Shown here piece after piece: positions 30,730 through 39,410 of a DNA stretch of 64,000 nt. The position numbers and the translations under genes were made by a program. Under the pieces are notes generated by a model. That model had not been told where the DNA came from, ran no database searches, and saw only the letters and a program-made list of their open reading frames with translations. Positions within the stretch are counted from its first letter, which is position 1; the number at the start of each line of letters is the position of its first letter. Origin of the DNA: Neoaquamicrobium sediminum. GTDB lineage: Bacteria; Pseudomonadota; Alphaproteobacteria; Rhizobiales; Rhizobiaceae. The stretch lies in contig NZ_JABETK010000001.1 in NCBI RefSeq assembly GCF_013240295.1, forward strand, positions 1,612,001-1,676,000, given 5' to 3'.

Positions 30730-30836
30730 AGGACGGCCTCCATTTTCGTTTGCGCGTCCTCGCCGCTACGCCGCTGCGGGCGACGCGGGCCGTCCTTGAC
30801 GTTGAGGCAGGGGATGACACGGGCCTTAAGAGTCAT
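30726..30836 (-). CDS. 36-codon ORF carrying a duplicated hisF 5' end
   Basis: Starts with ATG overlapping the hisA stop (ATGA) and ends with TGA overlapping the hisF TTG. Its first 16 residues, [16 protein letters not shown], match the HisF opening except that the catalytic Asp12 is Asn. Over those 48 bases the two copies differ at 8 positions, nearly all third codon positions. The following 20 residues (rich in Arg) resemble nothing I recognise. The non-duplicated DNA contains the short inverted repeat CGCGTC/GACGCG (30753-30758 and 30782-30787). It could be a relic of a partial duplication or a translated leader coupling hisA to hisF. Confidence 0.55.
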   Translation of the reverse strand: MTLKARVIPCLNVKDGPRRPQRRSGEDAQTKMEAVL

Positions 30837-31576
30837 GCCGCTCGCTCCCGCGCTTCACGCAGGATCGCCAGCGCTTCTTCCGGGTCGATGCGGCCGTCAT
30901 AGAGGGCGCGGCCGGAGATGGCGCCTGCGAGCCGGCGCGCGTCGGGCATGGTCATGCGCACGATATCGGCGATGGACGCGAGCCCGCCGGATGCGATGAC
31001 GGGAATGGAGACGGCTTCGGCAAGGTCGATCGTCGCGTCCCAGTTGATGCCGGCCAACACGCCGTCGCGGTCGATGTCCGTGTAGATGATGGCGGCGACA
31101 CCGGCGCCCTCGAACTTCTTCGCGAGTTCGATCGCGCCCAGCGAGGAGGCTTCGGCCCAGCCCTCGACGGCAACCTTGCCGCCGCGCGCATCGATACCGA
31201 CAGCCACCTTGCCCGGAAACGCCCTGCAGGCTTCCTTGACCAGATCGGGATCACGCACCGCGACCGTGCCGAGGATCACCCGCGCCAGCCCCTTTGCCAG
31301 CCAGGCATCGATATGGGCCATCGAACGGATACCGCCGCCAAGCTGCACCGGGTTCTTCGTCGCCTTCAGGATCGCCTCGACCGCCTCGCCGTTGCGGCTT
31401 TCGCCGGCGAAGGCGCCATCGAGATCGACCACATGCAGCCACTCGAAACCCTGCTCCTCGAAGGCGCGCGCCTGAGCGGCGGGATCGGTGTTGTAGACCG
31501 TGGCGCTGTCCATCTCGCCCAGCTTGAGACGGACGCACTGGCCTTGCTTCAGATCGATGGCAGGAAAAAGTATCAA
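30833..31576 (-). CDS. hisA: Phosphoribosylformimino-AICAR-phosphate isomerase HisA
   Basis: Isomerises ProFAR to PRFAR, the fourth step of histidine synthesis. TIM barrel with [14 protein letters not shown] (catalytic Asp near residue 7), VQLGGGIRS, and [14 protein letters not shown] with the second catalytic Asp. I choose the TTG at 31576 because it gives the family-standard opening [10 protein letters not shown]. An ATG at 31603 would add nine unconserved residues and overlap the preceding gene by 23 bases. The stop overlaps the ATG of the short hisF-like ORF. Confidence 0.94.
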   Translation of the reverse strand: MILFPAIDLKQGQCVRLKLGEMDSATVYNTDPAAQARAFEEQGFEWLHVVDLDGAFAGESRNGEAVEAILKATKNPVQLGGGIRSMAHIDAWLAKGLARVILGTVAVRDPDLVKEACRAFPGKVAVGIDARGGKVAVEGWAEASSLGAIELAKKFEGAGVAAIIYTDIDRDGVLAGINWDATIDLAEAVSIPVIASGGLASIADIVRMTMPDARRLAGAISGRALYDGRIDPEEALAILREARERAA

Positions 31577-31580
31577 CGGA

Positions 31581-31871
31581 TCATACGCCTTCGACGATGG
31601 CAAAGTGAGCGTTCGAGAATTGCTGACGCAGCTTCAATGCGGCTTGGTATTCCGGCGAATGGTAGCAGTCGAGCGCAGTCTGATAGTCCTTGAACTCTAT
31701 GACCACCAGCCGCGATGCCGCCGGGCCTTCGAAGACTTCGCACTGTCCGCCGCGCACAAGGAACTTCGCGCCGTATTTCTCGAAGGCGGCAGCGTTTGCC
31801 GCCACGTATTGCGGATAGCCATCGGGGTCGGTCACGTCGACCATGCCCATCCAGTAACCCTTCTTGCTCAT
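31581..31871 (-). CDS. DUF1330 domain-containing protein
   Basis: 96-residue protein of the ferredoxin-like dimeric alpha-beta barrel type (DUF1330). Signatures are [37 protein letters not shown] and [23 protein letters not shown]. Biochemical function is unknown. It lies between hisH and hisA with gaps of 10 and 4 bases, so it is transcribed with the histidine genes. It is not a known histidine enzyme. Confidence 0.9.
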   Translation of the reverse strand: MSKKGYWMGMVDVTDPDGYPQYVAANAAAFEKYGAKFLVRGGQCEVFEGPAASRLVVIEFKDYQTALDCYHSPEYQAALKLRQQFSNAHFAIVEGV

Positions 31872-31881
31872 GGCGTCCTCC

Positions 31882-32532
31882 TCACGGGTTCCAGCGCAGG
31901 AAATTGGCGATCAGAGCCAGGCCGAGCGCCTGGCTCTTTTCGGGATGGAACTGGGTTCCGGCCATGTTGCCGCGCGCGACCAAGGCCGTTACGGGACCGC
32001 CATAGTCCGTGACCGCAACGACATCCTCCGCCCGCGCCGCGTCGAGATGGTAGGAGTGGACGAAATAGGCATGCAGCCCGTCCTCGCCGGTGCGGATGCC
32101 GGCCAGAAGCGGATGGTCGTGTTTCACGTGAATCGTGTTCCAGCCGATCTGGGGGATTTTCAGCGACGGATCGGAAGGCTCGATCTCCTTGACGTCGCCA
32201 GCAATCCAGCCGAAGCCGCTGGTGATGGTCTTTTCCAGCCCGCGCGACGACATCAACTGCATGCCGACACAGATGCCGAGGAACGGCCGGCCGCGATCGG
32301 TCACGACTTCCTCGATCGCCGCCACCATGCCCGGCACGGCATCGAGCCCGGCACGGCAATCGGCATAGGCGCCGACGCCCGGCAGCACGATGCGGTCAGC
32401 ACTCCTCACCCGCCCGGCGTCCGCTGTCAGATCAATCTCGGCAGCGATGCCCGCCTCGCGCGCGGCTCGCTCGAAAGCCTTGGTCGCCGAGCGCAGATTA
32501 CCGGATCCGTAGTCGATGATTGCAACGCGCAT
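31882..32532 (-). CDS. hisH: Imidazole glycerol phosphate synthase glutaminase subunit HisH
   Basis: Releases ammonia from glutamine and channels it to HisF. 216 residues of class-I glutamine amidotransferase fold. The nucleophile is in [11 protein letters not shown], and the His and Glu of the triad are in [26 protein letters not shown] is the family opening. The coding sequence includes a parS-like palindrome at 32120-32135. It begins one base after the DUF2628 stop. Confidence 0.96.
   Translation of the reverse strand: MRVAIIDYGSGNLRSATKAFERAAREAGIAAEIDLTADAGRVRSADRIVLPGVGAYADCRAGLDAVPGMVAAIEEVVTDRGRPFLGICVGMQLMSSRGLEKTITSGFGWIAGDVKEIEPSDPSLKIPQIGWNTIHVKHDHPLLAGIRTGEDGLHAYFVHSYHLDAARAEDVVAVTDYGGPVTALVARGNMAGTQFHPEKSQALGLALIANFLRWNP
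32120..32135. other. parS-like site inside hisH
   Basis: tgtttcacgtgaatcg matches 14 of 16 positions of the widespread parS consensus tGTTTCACGTGAAACa. It lies about 21 kb from the main parS cluster near mnmG. ParB binding here is inference. Confidence 0.4.
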
Positions 32533-32533
32533 C

Positions 32534-33019
32534 TCAGTTTCGCCCCGGATAGCCGAGCATGCCGAGCGCAGGGCCGGAACGGGTCGGGGTCGCGCGCTGG
32601 GCAGTCATGACGGGAGGCTGCGGAACAGCATCGGAGACAGTGTCCCGCGCGACGTGGCCGGGGCCAATATCTACGAGATAGCGAATCTCGGCGTCGCGCG
32701 CATCGCCAGCCTCGACCACGCCCCATTCGCGCCAGCCGCGCCGGCGCAGGGCTGCCAGCCTCAGAGCCGATCCCTCAAGGCCGACGAAAAGCGCAAGCAT
32801 AAGCGATGCGAGCGAAGCCGTGCCGCTGCCCCACCAGGCACCCAACAGCCCGATCACAAAGCCCGCGAGCAAAACGGCCAGCGTCTCCAGCCACAGCCGG
32901 TGAACGAGCAGCCAGATCGCCGGCAGCAGGAAGGCGAGGATATGAAACCCGTCGCGCACGATGACGGCCCTCTCCTCGGCGGCGCGGCCGGGCGGCTCCA
33001 TTACGACGAAACTAGCCAT
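32534..33019 (-). CDS. DUF2628 domain-containing membrane protein
   Basis: 161 residues. Two or three hydrophobic segments fill residues 25-90 ([58 protein letters not shown]), followed by a cytosolic tail with Pro/Thr/Arg. The opening [11 protein letters not shown] and the segment [16 protein letters not shown] are typical of rhizobial DUF2628 proteins found between hisB and hisH. Function unknown. It begins 9 bases after the hisB stop. Confidence 0.85.
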   Translation of the reverse strand: MASFVVMEPPGRAAEERAVIVRDGFHILAFLLPAIWLLVHRLWLETLAVLLAGFVIGLLGAWWGSGTASLASLMLALFVGLEGSALRLAALRRRGWREWGVVEAGDARDAEIRYLVDIGPGHVARDTVSDAVPQPPVMTAQRATPTRSGPALGMLGYPGRN

Positions 33020-33028
33020 GGCGAACGC

Positions 33029-33634
33029 TCATCCGTTCAGGGTGCCCTTGGTGGAAGGGATCGCTCCCTCCTGGCGCGGGTCCGGTTCTATTGCGGCGCG
33101 CAGCGCGCGGGCCACCGCCTTGAAGCAGGTCTCCGCGATATGGTGATTGTTGGCGCCATAATGGTTCATCACATGCAGCGTGATGCCGGCGTTCTGCGCA
33201 AGCGCCTGGAAGAACTCGCGCACCAGCTCGGTGTCGAAGGTGCCGATCTTCGGCGCACTAAACGCCACGTTCCACACCAGGAACGGGCGGCCGGAAACGT
33301 CGACGGCAGCCTTGGTCAAGGTCTCGTCCATGGCAAGGTCTATCGATGCGTAGCGGGTGATGCCGCGACGCTCGCCCAGTGCGCGCGCCAAAGCCTGACC
33401 GATCGCGATGCCGGTATCCTCGACCGTGTGGTGGTCGTCGATATGCAGGTCGCCCTTCGCCTCGATCTTCATGTCGATCAGCGAGTGGCGGGCAAGCTGG
33501 TCGAGCATATGGTCGAAGAAGCCGACGCCGGTCGAGATTTCCGACGCGCCCTTGCCATCGAGATCGACCGAAACGGCGATCTCGGTTTCCTTGGTCTTGC
33601 GCGCGACACTCGCTTTGCGCTCGGGGCTGGCCAT
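33029..33634 (-). CDS. hisB: Imidazoleglycerol-phosphate dehydratase
   Basis: Dehydrates imidazole glycerol phosphate to imidazole acetol phosphate. 201 residues, monofunctional (no phosphatase domain). The metal-binding repeats are visible: [43 protein letters not shown]. It leads the minus-strand histidine run and is divergent from hslV. The 164 bases between them presumably hold both promoters, but I see no convincing boxes. Confidence 0.96.
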   Translation of the reverse strand: MASPERKASVARKTKETEIAVSVDLDGKGASEISTGVGFFDHMLDQLARHSLIDMKIEAKGDLHIDDHHTVEDTGIAIGQALARALGERRGITRYASIDLAMDETLTKAAVDVSGRPFLVWNVAFSAPKIGTFDTELVREFFQALAQNAGITLHVMNHYGANNHHIAETCFKAVARALRAAIEPDPRQEGAIPSTKGTLNG

Positions 33635-33798
33635 GCTGGGCGACCTTTCCTGCTTCTGGGCGAAAGCCTCTTATCAGCATGCCCCGCCGATTGCCAGCGG
33701 CGGCGATTTGCATTCGCGGCCCGGGCGCATACATAAGCCTTCACGCGGCCGGCGCTGCACTGACCCGAAGGCCGGCTGAAGGCAGTATCGGAGTTGAT

Positions 33799-34346
33799 AT
33801 GTCGAATGAACCGACCATGCACGCGACGACGATCGTCACCGTGCGCAAGAACGACAAGGTTGTGATCGCCGGCGACGGGCAGGTAAGCCTCGGCCAGACG
33901 GTCATGAAGGGCAACGCGCGCAAGGTGCGCCGGCTCGGCAAGGGTAACGTCATCGCCGGCTTTGCCGGTGCAACCGCCGACGCATTCACCCTGCTCGAGA
34001 GGCTCGAAGCCAAGCTCGAACAATATCCCGACCAGCTCACCCGCGCCTGCGTCGAGCTCGCGAAGGACTGGCGCACCGATCGCTACCTGCGCCGGCTGGA
34101 GGCGATGATGCTGGTGGCCGACAAGAATGTGACGCTTGCGCTCACCGGCACCGGCGACGTTCTGGAGCCGGAGCACGGCGTGATGGCCATCGGCTCGGGC
34201 GGCAACTATGCGCTGGCGGCGCGCGCGCGCTTATCGATACCGACAAGAACGCGGAAGAGATCGCCCGCAAGGCGATGGAGATCGCGGCCGACATCTGCGT
34301 TTACACCAACGGCAATGTCGTGATGGAAACGCTTGATGCAGAATAG
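33799..34346 (+). CDS. hslV: ATP-dependent protease subunit HslV (one frame break as assembled)
   Basis: Proteolytic core of the HslUV protease. The catalytic threonine is the first Thr of [11 protein letters not shown]. In E. coli it follows the initiator Met directly; here the longest start places it at residue 10, so processing of a short N-terminal extension is required (a start at the Met of MHATT leaves three residues). The frame is lost in the GC repeat near 34225, one base missing (NYALAA to RARLS). After it the expected [15 protein letters not shown] to METLDAE follows. Corrected length is 182 residues. The 3' end overlaps the GNAT gene by 11 bases. Confidence 0.9.
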
Positions 34347-34869
34347 CCAACCCGAGATCGCGTTCCGTCCCGTGGAGCGCGAAGACTACGAAACGCTGCG
34401 CGGCTGGCTCAACCAGCCGCACATGCGCGAATGGTGGGGCGACCCGGAGGAGGAGCTTGGGTTCATCCGCGACATGGTCGAAGGGCGCGACACCACGCGG
34501 CCGTTTCTCTTCATGCTCGACGGGAGGCCCATCGGCTATATCCAGTACTGGTTCATCGGCCACCACCAGAACGAGGAATGGATCAAGGACAACCCGTGGC
34601 TGACGGAGCTGCCCTCCGATGCAGTCGGCGTGGACCTGTCCATAGGCGATCCGGCCCTGCTGTCTAAGGGTTATGGATCGGCAGCGGTGACGGCTTTTGT
34701 CGCCCGGCTGATCGGAGAGGGCCACAGAACCATCATCATCGATCCTGAACCCACCAACCATCGTGCAATCCGCGCCTATGAAAAGGCCGGGTTCCGCACC
34801 ATCCCGCATCTCGAGGGACGCACCGGCGATACACTCCTCATGGAGTATGTGCCGGATTTCGCAGCCTGA
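34336..34869 (+). CDS. GNAT family N-acetyltransferase
   Basis: 177-residue acetyltransferase with a conserved fold: [25 protein letters not shown] at the N-terminus (in two joined segments), the acetyl-CoA loop [17 protein letters not shown], and [14 protein letters not shown]. It resembles the AAC(6')/siderophore-acetyltransferase branch, but the acceptor cannot be deduced and I do not claim aminoglycoside resistance. The ATG at 34336 overlaps the end of hslV. The gene lies between hslV and hslU, a common placement in rhizobia. Confidence 0.88.
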   Translation: MQNSQPEIAFRPVEREDYETLRGWLNQPHMREWWGDPEEELGFIRDMVEGRDTTRPFLFMLDGRPIGYIQYWFIGHHQNEEWIKDNPWLTELPSDAVGVDLSIGDPALLSKGYGSAAVTAFVARLIGEGHRTIIIDPEPTNHRAIRAYEKAGFRTIPHLEGRTGDTLLMEYVPDFAA

Positions 34870-34942
34870 GTGCAGACATGCGTGACGGACCTGCTGCGCG
34901 CCTCCATAATAGCGGAACACCCGATCGCGAGGACAGCCATCA

Positions 34943-36094
34943 TTGATCAGCACTGAAACGCTCGAAAGCGCTGTCGCAAACGGCGTGATCACTGCCGATC
35001 AGCGCGACCGGCTCCTTGCCATCGAACGCGGCTCGGCGGAGACCGACGAAGGCACCGAAGAGAACCTGCGCCTGATTGGCGGCGGCAACGACCTTTTCGT
35101 CACCGTCGGCATCGTTCTTCTCACCGCGGGGTTCTATTTTGTCCTGAATACGACGATCACAGGACAACCAATTTTGATCGCCGGGCTTCTGGCTGCGTTT
35201 TCATGGATCGTCGCGGAATTCGTCACGCGGCAGCGGCGTATGAAGCTGTCTTCAACCGTGCTGAGCCTCGCCTTCACCGTGGCTGCGGTTGTTGGATTAT
35301 CGCTGCTTGCCAATGGCAGCTATCCGATCCGGCGGCCCGATTCGTTATGGCAGCTGCTGGCTTTGCGGCAGATGGTAGCCCCGGCCGGCTACATCGTGTT
35401 CGGCGGAACGATAGCGGCGGCGATCCTCTATTTCTGGCGTTTTCGCGTTCCGGTTCTCGCCGGCGTGATCGCTATCGCCGCGACGCTGCTCGCGTTCCTG
35501 CAGACCGCCTTGCTGCTTTACGACGGCGTTGCGGCTGGCACAGTCGCTGCTCCGCAAATCGAGGATATGCCGGAACTGCTGCGCGCGGCACTCTATATGC
35601 CGCTGGTCTGCGGCCTCGTCGTCTTTGGTGCAGCCGTCATGCTCGATCTGCACGATCGCGAACGGCGAACGGTCTGGTCCGACTGCGCGTTCTGGCTGCA
35701 TGTCGTATCGGCGCCGATGCTCGTGCATCCGTTGTTCATCATGGCCACCGGGCAGGACGTGGTTCTGGGCAATATCGAGCCGGACGGAAACGCATCCATC
35801 ATGCTGGGCGTGCTCATCCTCGGTTTCGTCTATGTGGCGCTGGCGATCGACCGTCGCTCGCTGCTGGTGCCGACGCTTGCCTATTTCGGCTCTCTCGGGA
35901 TTTACTACCTGATCAATTCCACCGCCAACACCACCGGAATCCCGCCCTTCGCGCTGATTCTGCTTGTCGTTGGAACATTGATCATCATCTTTGGCGCCGG
36001 CTGGCAGCACATCCGAAACTTGATCGTGCGCCCGACTCTCCCCACATCCCTGCTCAACAAGCTCCCTCCCATTAAGGTTCAAGCGTACAAGTAG
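34943..36094 (+). CDS. DUF2157 family polytopic membrane protein (TTG start)
   Basis: 383 residues. An N-terminal cytosolic stretch (about 1-50, DUF2157-like helices) precedes roughly ten hydrophobic segments, for example LFVTVGIVLLTAGFYFVL, ILIAGLLAAFSWIVAEFV and PPFALILLVVGTLIIIFGA. Function unknown. The reading frame begins at a TTG with GAGGA about ten bases upstream; no ATG keeps the N-terminal domain. The stop is directly followed by the hslU ATG, so the two are coupled. Confidence 0.85.
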   Translation: MISTETLESAVANGVITADQRDRLLAIERGSAETDEGTEENLRLIGGGNDLFVTVGIVLLTAGFYFVLNTTITGQPILIAGLLAAFSWIVAEFVTRQRRMKLSSTVLSLAFTVAAVVGLSLLANGSYPIRRPDSLWQLLALRQMVAPAGYIVFGGTIAAAILYFWRFRVPVLAGVIAIAATLLAFLQTALLLYDGVAAGTVAAPQIEDMPELLRAALYMPLVCGLVVFGAAVMLDLHDRERRTVWSDCAFWLHVVSAPMLVHPLFIMATGQDVVLGNIEPDGNASIMLGVLILGFVYVALAIDRRSLLVPTLAYFGSLGIYYLINSTANTTGIPPFALILLVVGTLIIIFGAGWQHIRNLIVRPTLPTSLLNKLPPIKVQAYK

Positions 36095-37405
36095 ATGACC
36101 ACTTTTTCTCCCCGCGAGATCGTTTCCGAACTCGACCGCTACATCATCGGCCAGAAGGACGCCAAGCGCGCCGTGGCCATTGCGCTGCGCAACCGCTGGC
36201 GCCGCCAGCAGCTCGAAGGCCAGTTGCGCGAAGAGGTGATGCCCAAGAACATCCTGATGATCGGGCCGACGGGTGTCGGCAAGACAGAAATCTCCCGCAG
36301 GCTAGCGAAGCTAGCGGGCGCGCCCTTCATCAAGGTCGAGGCGACCAAGTTCACCGAGGTCGGCTATGTCGGCCGCGACGTAGAGCAGATCATTCGCGAT
36401 CTCGTCGAAGCGGCTATCGGCCTGACGCGCGAGAAGATGCGCGAAGATGTCAAGGCAAGGGCGCATCTCAACGCCGAGGAACGCGTGCTGGAGGCGCTGG
36501 TGGGCAAGAATGCCAGCCCGGCCACGCGCGACTCCTTCCGCCGCAAGCTGCGCGACAACGAGCTCGACGACAAGGAAATCGAGGTCGAGGTTGCCGACAC
36601 CGGCACCGGCGGCATGCCGGGCTTCGAAGTTCCGGGAATGCCCGGCGCGAATATCGGCGTACTCAACATCAACGACATGCTGCAAAAGGCCATGGGTGGC
36701 CAGCGTACCAAGATGCGCAAGACCACCGTCAAGGAATCCTACGACCTGTTGATCAATGACGAGTCCGACAAGCTGCTCGACCAGGACGAGGTGGTGCGCC
36801 GGGCGCTCGAATCGACGGAGAACGACGGCATCGTCTTCCTCGACGAGATCGACAAGGTGGCCGCGCGTAGCGATATTTCCGGCGGTCCCTCGAGGGAAGG
36901 CGTTCAGCGCGACCTGCTGCCGCTGGTCGAAGGCACAACGGTTGCGACCAAGTACGGACCGGTGAAGACCGACCATATCCTATTCATCGCATCCGGCGCA
37001 TTCCACGTCGCCAAGCCGTCGGACCTGCTGCCCGAATTGCAGGGCCGACTGCCGATCCGCGTCGAGCTGCGCGCGCTGGAGAAAGACGACTTCCGCCGCA
37101 TCCTGACGGAAACCGAGGCGAGCCTCATCAAGCAATACGTAGCGCTGATGGAGACCGAGGGCGTAGCCCTCAACTTCACCGACGATGCGATTGATCGCCT
37201 AGCAGGCATCGCCGTCGACCTCAATGCGAGCGTCGAAAACATCGGCGCCCGCCGCCTGCAAACCGTGATGGAGCGGGTGCTCGACGACATCTCCTTCAAC
37301 GCACCCGACAAGTCCGGGTCGGAGGTGACGATCGATGCCGGCTATGTGGACACGAATGTAGGTGACCTCGCCAAGAACACTGACCTGTCACGATTCATTT
37401 TGTAG
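36095..37405 (+). CDS. hslU: ATP-dependent protease ATPase subunit HslU
   Basis: AAA+ unfoldase that feeds substrates to HslV. 436 residues. Walker A is [16 protein letters not shown], the pore motif GYVGRD follows, and Walker B is [14 protein letters not shown], with sensor regions before and after [13 protein letters not shown]. The inserted I domain (about residues 110-240) has the usual Gly/Pro-rich segment [15 protein letters not shown]. The C-terminal FIL tail used to activate HslV is present (DLSRFIL). hslV lies about 1.7 kb upstream. Confidence 0.97.
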   Translation: MTTFSPREIVSELDRYIIGQKDAKRAVAIALRNRWRRQQLEGQLREEVMPKNILMIGPTGVGKTEISRRLAKLAGAPFIKVEATKFTEVGYVGRDVEQIIRDLVEAAIGLTREKMREDVKARAHLNAEERVLEALVGKNASPATRDSFRRKLRDNELDDKEIEVEVADTGTGGMPGFEVPGMPGANIGVLNINDMLQKAMGGQRTKMRKTTVKESYDLLINDESDKLLDQDEVVRRALESTENDGIVFLDEIDKVAARSDISGGPSREGVQRDLLPLVEGTTVATKYGPVKTDHILFIASGAFHVAKPSDLLPELQGRLPIRVELRALEKDDFRRILTETEASLIKQYVALMETEGVALNFTDDAIDRLAGIAVDLNASVENIGARRLQTVMERVLDDISFNAPDKSGSEVTIDAGYVDTNVGDLAKNTDLSRFIL

Positions 37406-37521
37406 GCTGCATTTCGCTATTCGGGAGCCCTGACGAGAGATTGAACGCAGGGCTCTCGACTCCTTCCGCCGCAGCAACTATTTTCGCCGGCCTGTCTTCC
37501 TCCATCTTCACAAGGTCGGAA

Positions 37522-38481
37522 ATGAACCCTGCAGTGCGGCTCCTCGTATGCCTGTGCCTGGTCGCGACAAGCGCTCCGGCTGCTGCGGCAACGCTGGTAC
37601 CGCCCGGAAACCGCTTCGAGGAGCAGCCGCAGGTGCCAGCAGCCTCGGCCAGCCGGACCCGCGCTGCCAAATCGACCTACGAGGCGAAATACAAGAAGGT
37701 CTATGCGCTGTTCGCGAACGACAGCGTCCTGCGCGACAAGATCAAGAAGGTGGCCGCGCAGTACAAGATCGACCCGCTTCACATGGCGGGCGCGATTGTG
37801 GGCGAACACACCTACAACGTCGACGCCTATGACCGACTGCAGACCTACTATGTGAAGGCCGTCTCCTACCTCAAGACGAGCTTCAACTTTTCGCATAACG
37901 GCGAAAGCGTCAGCGATTTCATCGAGCGCCCGCAATTTTCAGCATGCGCGAAGCTGTCGGACAGTTACGATCTGTGGTCCTGCCGGGAAACGGTATGGAA
38001 CAAGGAATTCCGCGGCAAGACGGTCGAAGGAGCCAGCTTTCCCAATGATCGTTTCAGCGCCGTCTTCTTCCAGCCATTCTATGCTGGGCAGACCTTCGGC
38101 ATCGGCCAGCTCAACCCGTTGACCGCGCTGCAGATGAGCGATCTTGTGGCCAGGGTGTCGGGCCTGCCGAAGCTGGATCATGAGGATCCGCAGCAGGTCT
38201 ACCGTACGATCATGGACCCGGACCTGACGCTCGCCTATGTCGCCGCTACGCTGAAGAAGTCGATCGAGGCCTATCGCGATATCGCTGGCTACGACATCTC
38301 CAAGAACCCGGGCATCACGGCGACGCTTTACAACATCGGCAATCCCGAGCAGCGCGCACAAGCGCTCAAGGCGGAGAATCGCAAGCGTCGGAGCGCTGGC
38401 CAGACGGCGCGGCTGCCGGAAGAGAATTATTATGGCTGGCTTGTGAATGACAAGCTGGACGAACTGAAAAAGCTCTTCTGA
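37522..38481 (+). CDS. DUF1402 family secreted protein
   Basis: 319 residues with a Sec signal peptide (PAVRLLVCLCLVATSAPAAAA, cleavage near residue 24). The mature part is mostly helical: YKKVYALFANDSVLRDKIKKVA, IDPLHMAGAIVGEHTYNVD and GQTFGIGQLNPLTALQMSDLV. The last two recall lysozyme-like transglycosylase folds, with Glu in GEHT a possible catalytic acid. That enzymatic role is inference. The ATG at 37522 gives a clean signal peptide, so the in-frame start at 37441 is rejected. It converges on the xre gene with 3 bases between stops. Confidence 0.82.
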   Translation: MNPAVRLLVCLCLVATSAPAAAATLVPPGNRFEEQPQVPAASASRTRAAKSTYEAKYKKVYALFANDSVLRDKIKKVAAQYKIDPLHMAGAIVGEHTYNVDAYDRLQTYYVKAVSYLKTSFNFSHNGESVSDFIERPQFSACAKLSDSYDLWSCRETVWNKEFRGKTVEGASFPNDRFSAVFFQPFYAGQTFGIGQLNPLTALQMSDLVARVSGLPKLDHEDPQQVYRTIMDPDLTLAYVAATLKKSIEAYRDIAGYDISKNPGITATLYNIGNPEQRAQALKAENRKRRSAGQTARLPEENYYGWLVNDKLDELKKLF

Positions 38482-38484
38482 GGA

Positions 38485-38859
38485 TCAGCGGCGCTTGCCG
38501 CGTTCCTGCATCTCGGCCAGTTGACGAAGCAGGTCCCTTATGTCGTCCTCGTCGAGGCCAGCAATCTGGGATGCAAGGCGATTGGCCAGCAGCGTCGCCG
38601 AGGCTGACAGTCCGGTCGTGTCGACAACCACCCGGGGATGGGAGCTTTCCGCGACCCGCTGCAATTCCTCGGCTTCGTCCCAGATGATGTTGAAATAGCC
38701 GACGATCTTCTGCACCAGCGGCCAGCTCGGCGCGCCGCGCCTGCCGTGCTCCAGAGCCGACAGATAGGCGGGGCTGATGCCAAGCGCAGTCGCCATCTCC
38801 TTCTGGGTGACGCCCTTTTTCGCGCGCAAATCACGCATTTTCGTACCGAACGGCGTCAT
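38485..38859 (-). CDS. XRE-family transcriptional regulator
   Basis: 124 residues with an N-terminal Cro/C1 helix-turn-helix (KMRDLRAKKGVTQKEMATALG, ISPAYLSALEHGRRG, about residues 8-60) and a C-terminal helical extension including DEDDIRDLLRQLAEMQERG. Targets unknown. Its ATG overlaps the smr stop (ATGA), so it is the last gene of the tim44-mltA-smr-xre run. Confidence 0.9.
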   Translation of the reverse strand: MTPFGTKMRDLRAKKGVTQKEMATALGISPAYLSALEHGRRGAPSWPLVQKIVGYFNIIWDEAEELQRVAESSHPRVVVDTTGLSASATLLANRLASQIAGLDEDDIRDLLRQLAEMQERGKRR

Positions 38860-39410
38860 CCCGTGCTTCCCGAACGCCGCAGCCTCACGTAAAGAGCGCC
38901 CGAACCGCCGTGGCGCCGCGCCGCATCTTCGTGAGCGCTCACCAGCGCACGAAACGGCGGCGTCGCAAACCAGGCCGGCACCGCCCTGCGCAGGACACCA
39001 TCCGAACCAAGCGACGAGCCTTTGCCCGTGACGACCAGGACATGACGGCGTCCGTCGGCATAAGCGCGATGCAGGAACGAAAGCAGCAGCGTATGCGCCT
39101 GGCTTTGCGTCAGGCCGTGAAGGTCGACCTTGCCTTCGATCGGCAGACGACCCTTCGCCAGCTTTTCGCGAACCGGCGCGTCTATCCTGTGCTGTCTTGC
39201 ATGGTTGGCCGGACGGTTCGGTTCCGCAGACTGTGCCTCGGGGCGAGTCGACCCGCTCTTACGCGGTGCGTCGAGAAGACTGGCGAAGTCCTCGGCGGGT
39301 GGCGCCTCCTCGTCCACCGCCTTCCCGGGCAAAGGCGTAGCCGACCGCGCGACCCTGCCCCACAGGATACGGTCCTCCATCGAGAGCTTCTTGTCCGATG
39401 GCGCAGTCAT
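38856..39410 (-). CDS. Smr domain-containing protein
   Basis: 184 residues. The N-terminal part is low-complexity and charged. The C-terminal Smr domain (about residues 90-180) has the signature KVDLHGLTQSQAHTLLLSFL and VVTGKGSSLGSDGVLRRAVPAW, where the DLHG and TGKG motifs form the MutS2/Smr nucleic-acid-nicking fold. The specific role is unknown. Start and stop overlap mltA and xre as ATGA junctions. Confidence 0.92.
   Translation of the reverse strand: MTAPSDKKLSMEDRILWGRVARSATPLPGKAVDEEAPPAEDFASLLDAPRKSGSTRPEAQSAEPNRPANHARQHRIDAPVREKLAKGRLPIEGKVDLHGLTQSQAHTLLLSFLHRAYADGRRHVLVVTGKGSSLGSDGVLRRAVPAWFATPPFRALVSAHEDAARRHGGSGALYVRLRRSGSTG

Noticed and set aside
34336..34869. Aminoglycoside resistance gene call for the GNAT enzyme
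   Set aside because: Only the general fold and a loose resemblance to the AAC(6') branch are visible; nothing defines the acceptor.
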